From an uncultured Actinomycetes bacterium (GTDB taxonomy: Bacteria; Actinomycetota; Thermoleophilia; Gaiellales; F1-60-MAGs149), in contig CAIQOY010000252.1 of assembly GCA_903873565.1 (NCBI GenBank), forward strand, positions 1-5,050: 5,050 nt of DNA, given 5' to 3'. Position 1 is the first letter of the stretch; every line of letters starts with the position of its first letter. The translations under genes were made by a program, and so were the position numbers. The notes beneath the pieces are model-generated. The model made no database searches, had not been told where the DNA came from, and worked only from the letters and a program-made list of their open reading frames with translations. Positions 1 to 2,539 of the stretch are shown in pieces.

Positions 1-360
1 CGCCAGCATCGGGTCGGACTGGAGCGTGGCGAGGACGGGCACGGGGTCGGCGAGGCCCGTGGTCTCGACGACGACGCGCCCGAAGCGGGGCAGCTCGCCG
101 CGGTGGACGCGGGCCTCGAGGTCGCGCAGCTCGTCGACGAGGTCGGTCCGGATCGTGCAGCAGACGCAGCCCGAGTCGAGGATCACGGTCTGCTCGTCGA
201 CCTGACGCAGCAGGTGGTGGTCGAGCGGCACCTCGCCGAGCTCGTTGACCAGCACCACCGCGTCGGCGAGGAGCGGGCTGCGCAGGAGCTCGCCGAGGAG
301 CGTCGTCTTGCCGGCCCCGAGGAAGCCGGTCACCAGGGTCAGGGGGATGCGCGCGCTCAT
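1..360 (-). CDS. CobW/COG0523 (G3E family) metal-chaperone GTPase, N-terminal part
   Basis: Only the first 120 codons are visible; the frame is open at the left edge and the C-terminal half lies outside. The sequence shows a Walker A motif GFLGAGKTT at residues 12-20, a Mg/switch segment NELGEVPLD at 39-47 (usually NEFGE in the family), the diagnostic GCVCCTIR (CxCC) motif at 64-71, and ETTGLADP at 99-106. Together these are the signature of COG0523 P-loop GTPases. In that family GTP hydrolysis drives transfer of a metal (Zn, Co, Fe or other, depending on the subgroup), with the CxCC cysteines binding it. The protein is expected to be cytosolic. The ATG start at 360 overlaps the stop of the upstream small CxxC protein (ATGA), so the two are probably translationally coupled. 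The metal and client cannot be read from the sequence. The divergent metal-dependent hydrolase at 772 is a plausible client (inference). It is not a demonstrated cobalamin gene, so no cob symbol is given. Confidence 0.93.
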   Translation of the reverse strand, partial: MSARIPLTLVTGFLGAGKTTLLGELLRSPLLADAVVLVNELGEVPLDHHLLRQVDEQTVILDSGCVCCTIRTDLVDELRDLEARVHRGELPRFGRVVVETTGLADPVPVLATLQSDPMLA

Positions 361-689
361 CCGCCGAGGGCCTCGAGGTAGGCGGGGTCGAGCGGGTCGA
401 GCGGCCGGCCGCCCCGCAGCCGCTGCAGCTCGGCGAAGACGGCGGCGAGGTCGCCGCACAGCACCGCCTCGCCGGATGGGCCGCGCAGGATGTAGGCGGT
501 CTCCTCCCACTCGTCGACCCGGATCCGGAGCGGCGCGAGCGCCCGGTTGAGCAGCTCGGTGCGCCGCAGCCGCTCGCGCAGGACGAGCCGGCGCGCGCCC
601 ACGCGGGCGCGGTCGCCCGCGCCCTCCGACCAGTGGGCCGCCGCCCCGAGGGTGCCGCACATCGAGCACACGCCCGAAGCGTTGCGCAT
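357..689 (-). CDS. Conserved small CxxC protein co-transcribed with the CobW-type GTPase
   Basis: This is a 110-residue cytosolic protein without signal peptide or membrane segment. Near the N-terminus it has CSMCG (C8, C11) followed by AAHWSE (H19, W20), a possible C-x2-C-x7-H metal site; a third cysteine is at 78. The middle is an Arg-rich helix (residues 27-49, ending RTELLNRALAPL), then a short alpha/beta part with DEWEETAYILRGPSGE (59-74), and a C-terminal RPLDPLDPAYLEAL. The ATG at 689 is chosen because it keeps both cysteines of the CxxC; the internal ATG at 662 would lose C8. A weak GAGG (complement of 696-699) sits six bases upstream. Its stop overlaps the GTPase start, so both form one operon. 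I recall similar short proteins beside COG0523 genes in other bacteria but cannot name a family. A role as metal-binding partner of the GTPase is inference. Confidence 0.82.
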   Translation of the reverse strand: MRNASGVCSMCGTLGAAAHWSEGAGDRARVGARRLVLRERLRRTELLNRALAPLRIRVDEWEETAYILRGPSGEAVLCGDLAAVFAELQRLRGGRPLDPLDPAYLEALGG

Positions 690-704
690 CCGGGGCCTCG
701 GCGC

Positions 705-733
705 TTGCCCGCCGCCGCCCGGGCGGGTAGGTT
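705..733 (+). promoter_or_regulatory. Candidate promoter of the CE4-fold hydrolase gene
   Basis: TTGCCC at 705-710 and TAGGTT at 728-733 are separated by exactly 17 bp, matching a housekeeping sigma-type -35/-10 pair (TAnnnT for the -10). The expected transcription start is near 740, leaving a short leader of about 30 bases with the ribosome-binding site. The perfect palindrome CCGCCCGGGCGG lies in the spacer at 715-726. GC-rich sequence yields chance matches, so this remains a prediction. Confidence 0.5.
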
Positions 734-749
734 GCCCTCCGGCAAACCT
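729..749. promoter_or_regulatory. Inverted repeat in the divergent intergenic region, possible operator
   Basis: AGGTTGCC (729-736) and GGCAAACCT (741-749) form an inverted repeat around CTCC, with one extra base in the right arm. It overlaps the predicted -10 box and start site of the hydrolase gene and lies in the only space from which the GTPase operon could also be expressed. A repressor bound here could control both directions (inference). No regulator gene is visible in the window. Confidence 0.4.
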
Positions 750-757
750 GCACCCTC

Positions 758-763
758 AGGAGG
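758..763 (+). promoter_or_regulatory. Strong Shine-Dalgarno AGGAGG that sets the hydrolase start
   Basis: AGGAGG lies eight bases before the ATG at 772. It fixes the start there although the open frame continues upstream to 547 without a stop. The resulting protein begins MAKEMLVAYG and is 293 residues long, the usual length for this subgroup. Confidence 0.9.
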
Positions 764-771
764 AAACGCGC

Positions 772-1653
772 ATGGCCAAGGAGATGCTCGTCGCGTACGG
801 CTGCGACGTCGACGCGGTGGCCGGACAGATCGGCTCGTACGCCGGCGGCGATTCGCCGTGCGACATCTCGCGCGGCCTGTTCGCCGGCGAGGTCGGCACG
901 CGCCGCATGCTGAAGCTGTTCGACACGTACGGCATCAAGACGACCTGGTTCATCCCGGGCCACTCGATCGAGACGTTCCCCGACGACATGAAGGCCGTGG
1001 CCGACGCCGGGCACGAGATCGGGATGCACGGCTACACCCACGAGAACCCCATCGCCATGTCCCCCGAGCAGGAGGAGGCGGTGATGGTCAAGAGCATCGA
1101 GCTGATCGAGCAGCTCTGCGGCCGCCGCCCGACCGGCTACGTGGCGCCGTGGTGGGAGTTCTCCCCGATCACCAACGAGCTCCTGCTCAAGCACGGGATC
1201 AAGTACGACCACTCCCTGATGAGCGAGGACTTCCACTGCCACCGCGTCCGCGTCGGCGACTCGTGGAAGCTGATCGACTACTCGGCCCCGGCCGACACCT
1301 GGATGGAGCCGCTCAAGCGGGGCGAGGAGTCGCCGCTGATCGAGATCCCGGCCTCCTGGTACCTCGACGACCTGCCTCCGATGATGTTCATGAAGAAGGT
1401 GCCGAACTCGCACGGCTTCGTGAACCCGCGCGACATCGAGCAGATGTGGATGGACCAGTTCGACTACCTCTACCGCGAGGAGGAGGAGGTCGTCTTCACG
1501 ATGACGGTGCACCCCGACGTCTCGGGCCGCCCGCACGTGATCGCGATGCACGAGCGCATCATCGAGCACATCAACAAGCACGACGGCGTCCGCTGGGTCA
1601 CGTTCGACGAGATCGCGGACTGGTACGACACCAAGCACCCCTTCCAGGGGTAG
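772..1653 (+). CDS. NodB/CE4-fold metal-dependent amidohydrolase, PgdA (H. pylori)/cyclic imide hydrolase subgroup
   Basis: This 293-residue protein hydrolyses a C-N bond through a metal-dependent polysaccharide-deacetylase (NodB) fold. Visible motifs are DVD at residues 12-14 (metal and base aspartates), HGYTHEN at 86-92 (H86 and H90 metal ligands), GYVAPWWEFS at 122-131, EIPASWYLDDLPP at 191-203, and TVHPDVSGRPH at 245-255 (H247 probable catalytic histidine). From memory, length and these positions line up with H. pylori HP0310 (PgdA) and with the 293-residue cyclic imide hydrolase of Pseudomonas putida; no alignment was run. There is no signal peptide or membrane segment, so it should act in the cytosol. 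That favours a small ring substrate (cyclic imide, ureide or dihydropyrimidine-like) over peptidoglycan. It is transcribed divergently from a metal-chaperone GTPase pair that may supply its metal (inference). The substrate is not determined by sequence. Automatic annotation would likely read polysaccharide deacetylase. Confidence 0.92.
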   Translation: MAKEMLVAYGCDVDAVAGQIGSYAGGDSPCDISRGLFAGEVGTRRMLKLFDTYGIKTTWFIPGHSIETFPDDMKAVADAGHEIGMHGYTHENPIAMSPEQEEAVMVKSIELIEQLCGRRPTGYVAPWWEFSPITNELLLKHGIKYDHSLMSEDFHCHRVRVGDSWKLIDYSAPADTWMEPLKRGEESPLIEIPASWYLDDLPPMMFMKKVPNSHGFVNPRDIEQMWMDQFDYLYREEEEVVFTMTVHPDVSGRPHVIAMHERIIEHINKHDGVRWVTFDEIADWYDTKHPFQG

Positions 1654-1665
1654 GCGCGCAACCGG

Positions 1666-1700
1666 CGCGTCCCCGTCCCGCACGTCGGGGCGGGGGCGCG
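1666..1700 (+). terminator. Long GC-rich hairpin after the hydrolase gene
   Basis: A 15-bp stem (1666-1680 with 1686-1700) closes a CACGT loop twelve bases after the stop codon. All positions pair, two of them as G-U. No T-run follows, which is common for terminators in GC-rich actinobacteria. It separates the hydrolase transcript from the toxin-antitoxin pair. Confidence 0.72.
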
Positions 1701-1714
1701 TGGTGCGCACCCGT

Positions 1715-1733
1715 GCGCGCGGAACCCGCGCGC
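1715..1733. terminator. Second short hairpin, possible accessory terminator
   Basis: GCGCGCGG (1715-1722) and CCGCGCGC (1726-1733) form a perfect 8-bp stem with an AAC loop, 15 bases after the first hairpin. There is no T-run. It may back up the first terminator or be a chance product of alternating GC sequence. The rest of the gap up to 1868 has only a CCGATCGG palindrome at 1757-1764 and no supportable gene. Confidence 0.35.
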
Positions 1734-1868
1734 TTCCGCCCGCGTCGCGCGGTGGCCCGATCGGCCGGGCGCCGGCAGGCTGGCGTACGCATGGCCGAAT
1801 CGCCCGCCACCCAGGTGCCTCCGCCGCACGCCGCCGACCACCATCCTGCCGCATTGCAGCAAAACGGC

Positions 1869-1874
1869 TATGCT
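1869..1874 (+). promoter_or_regulatory. -10 box of a probable leaderless toxin-antitoxin transcript
   Basis: TATGCT (TAnnnT) stands in a locally AT-richer patch, GCAAAACGGCTATGCT at 1859-1874, within otherwise very GC-rich DNA. Six bases separate it from the antitoxin ATG at 1881, so transcription would begin on or beside the A of the start codon. No Shine-Dalgarno precedes that ATG. No convincing -35 hexamer lies 16-18 bp upstream. Confidence 0.55.
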
Positions 1875-1880
1875 GTGGGC

Positions 1881-2174
1881 ATGGCCTCCGTCTTCGTCTC
1901 CATCCAGGGCCGCGGCACGATCGCGCTGCCGGCCGACGTCCGCCGGCGCCTGCGCCTCGACGAGCCCGGGGCGCAGGTCGAGGTGATCGTCCGCGACGAC
2001 GACGTGATCGAGCTGCACCCGTGCCTGCCCGTCGCGTCGTCGCAGGCGTGGTTCTGGTCGCGCGAGTGGCAGGAGCGCGAGCGCGAGGTCGACGAGGCGC
2101 TGGCGGCCGGCGAGTCCTCGACCCACGAGTCCGTCGAGGGGCTGCTCGAGCACCTCGACGGCGACGGGGCGTGA
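1881..2174 (+). CDS. AbrB/MazE-like antitoxin of a type II toxin-antitoxin pair
   Basis: This is a 97-residue protein. Residues 1-47 match a SpoVT/AbrB swapped-hairpin DNA-binding domain: VSIQGRGTIALPADVRRRLRL at 6-26, then PGAQVEVIVRDDDVIELHP at 29-47. The rest is a charged toxin-binding tail with an aromatic block (WFWSREW, 57-63), an acidic/Arg helix to about 72, AAGESSTHES (75-84) and EGLLEHLD at the end. Such tails usually fold on the toxin and neutralise it, while the AbrB domain binds the promoter and represses the operon. The ATG at 1881 puts the domain at the N-terminus; an in-frame ATG at 1791 would add 30 low-complexity residues and lacks a ribosome site. The stop overlaps the toxin's GTG start (GTGA), coupling antitoxin and toxin synthesis. 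The identification rests on motif pattern and context. Confidence 0.88.
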   Translation: MASVFVSIQGRGTIALPADVRRRLRLDEPGAQVEVIVRDDDVIELHPCLPVASSQAWFWSREWQEREREVDEALAAGESSTHESVEGLLEHLDGDGA

Positions 2175-2479
2175 AGTACCGTACGACTCCGGCCTTCGAC
2201 CGCGACTACCGCGGTCTGCCTCCGGCCCACCGTTCGGCCTTCCGCAGGGCCGTGATCGCCTTCAACGAGGCCGCGGAGCGCGCGGCGCGCGGGGAGGATC
2301 GCCCCTGGCCCAACGGGCTGCGCGTCAAGCGGGTGCGGGGCACCGATGACGTGTGGGAGATGACCTGGAGCATGCGCGACCCCGACGGTCGGGCGACGTG
2401 GCAGTGGACGTTCGTCGACGGCGACCCCGCCGTGCTCTGGCGGCGGCTCGGCGACCACGCCATCTTCGACCGCCCCTGA
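2171..2479 (+). CDS. RelE/ParE-superfamily toxin of a type II toxin-antitoxin pair
   Basis: This 102-residue basic protein starts at a GTG that overlaps the antitoxin stop by four bases. The layout fits the RelE/ParE fold: a first strand with KYRTTPAFDRDYRGLP (2-17), a helical pair (19-39), then beta strands LRVKRVRGTDDVWEMTWSM (50-68), a turn DPDGRATWQWTF (70-81), AVLWRRLGDHAIFDRP (87-102). The WRRLGDHAIFDRP ending resembles the IGTHDIY-type C-terminus of many such toxins, and the strand-embedded R51, R54, R74, R91, R92 and H96 are candidate active residues. RelE members cleave mRNA on ribosomes and ParE members poison gyrase; the sequence does not settle which applies here. Pairing with an AbrB-type antitoxin recalls YhaV-PrlF, which favours an RNase (inference). 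There is no obvious ribosome site before the GTG, so translation probably depends on the antitoxin. Confidence 0.85.
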   Translation: MKYRTTPAFDRDYRGLPPAHRSAFRRAVIAFNEAAERAARGEDRPWPNGLRVKRVRGTDDVWEMTWSMRDPDGRATWQWTFVDGDPAVLWRRLGDHAIFDRP

Positions 2480-2488
2480 GGCCGTCGG

Positions 2489-2508
2489 CGCCACCTCTGG
2501 AGGTGGCG
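2489..2508. terminator. Bidirectional hairpin between convergent toxin and surface-protein genes
   Basis: CGCCACCTC (2489-2497) and GAGGTGGCG (2500-2508) are perfect complements around TG; in RNA the inner pair would open to a four-base loop. It lies ten bases after the toxin stop and 31 bases beyond the end of the opposite-strand gene, so it can serve both. No T-run is present on either strand. Confidence 0.7.
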
Positions 2509-2512
2509 ATCA

Positions 2513-2528
2513 GACGCCGGCGGGCGTC
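2513..2528 (-). terminator. Hairpin just downstream of the surface-protein gene
   Basis: GACGCC (2513-2518) and GGCGTC (2523-2528) form a perfect 6-bp stem with a GGCG loop, eleven bases after the minus-strand stop at 2540. With the neighbouring hairpin it forms a tandem pair that could terminate the long minus-strand transcript. Confidence 0.45.
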
Positions 2529-2539
2529 CGCGCCGCGGG

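Noticed and set aside
1..360. Cobalamin biosynthesis role for the CobW-like protein
   Set aside because: COG0523 includes many metal chaperones unrelated to B12, and no cobalamin gene is present here.
547..771. Upstream extension of the hydrolase reading frame to an ATG at 547
   Set aside because: The extension is an Arg/Pro-rich shadow of the minus-strand CxxC gene. The AGGAGG at 758-763 and the family length place the start at 772.
1854..1859. TTGCAG as the -35 box of the antitoxin promoter
   Set aside because: It is only nine bases from TATGCT, far too close for a -35/-10 pair.
633..1880. Long plus-strand frame running into the antitoxin
   Set aside because: It is an out-of-frame Arg/Pro/Ala-rich shadow of the hydrolase gene. 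Only the part from 1881 has a recognisable domain.
1791..1880. ATG at 1791 as the antitoxin start, adding 30 residues
   Set aside because: The added stretch is low-complexity, has no good ribosome site, and would put the AbrB domain away from the N-terminus. The -10 box at 1869-1874 lies inside it.
1470..2494. Minus-strand open frames opposite the hydrolase end and the toxin-antitoxin pair
   Set aside because: They have high-GC antisense composition and no motif, and they span two unrelated genes and terminators.
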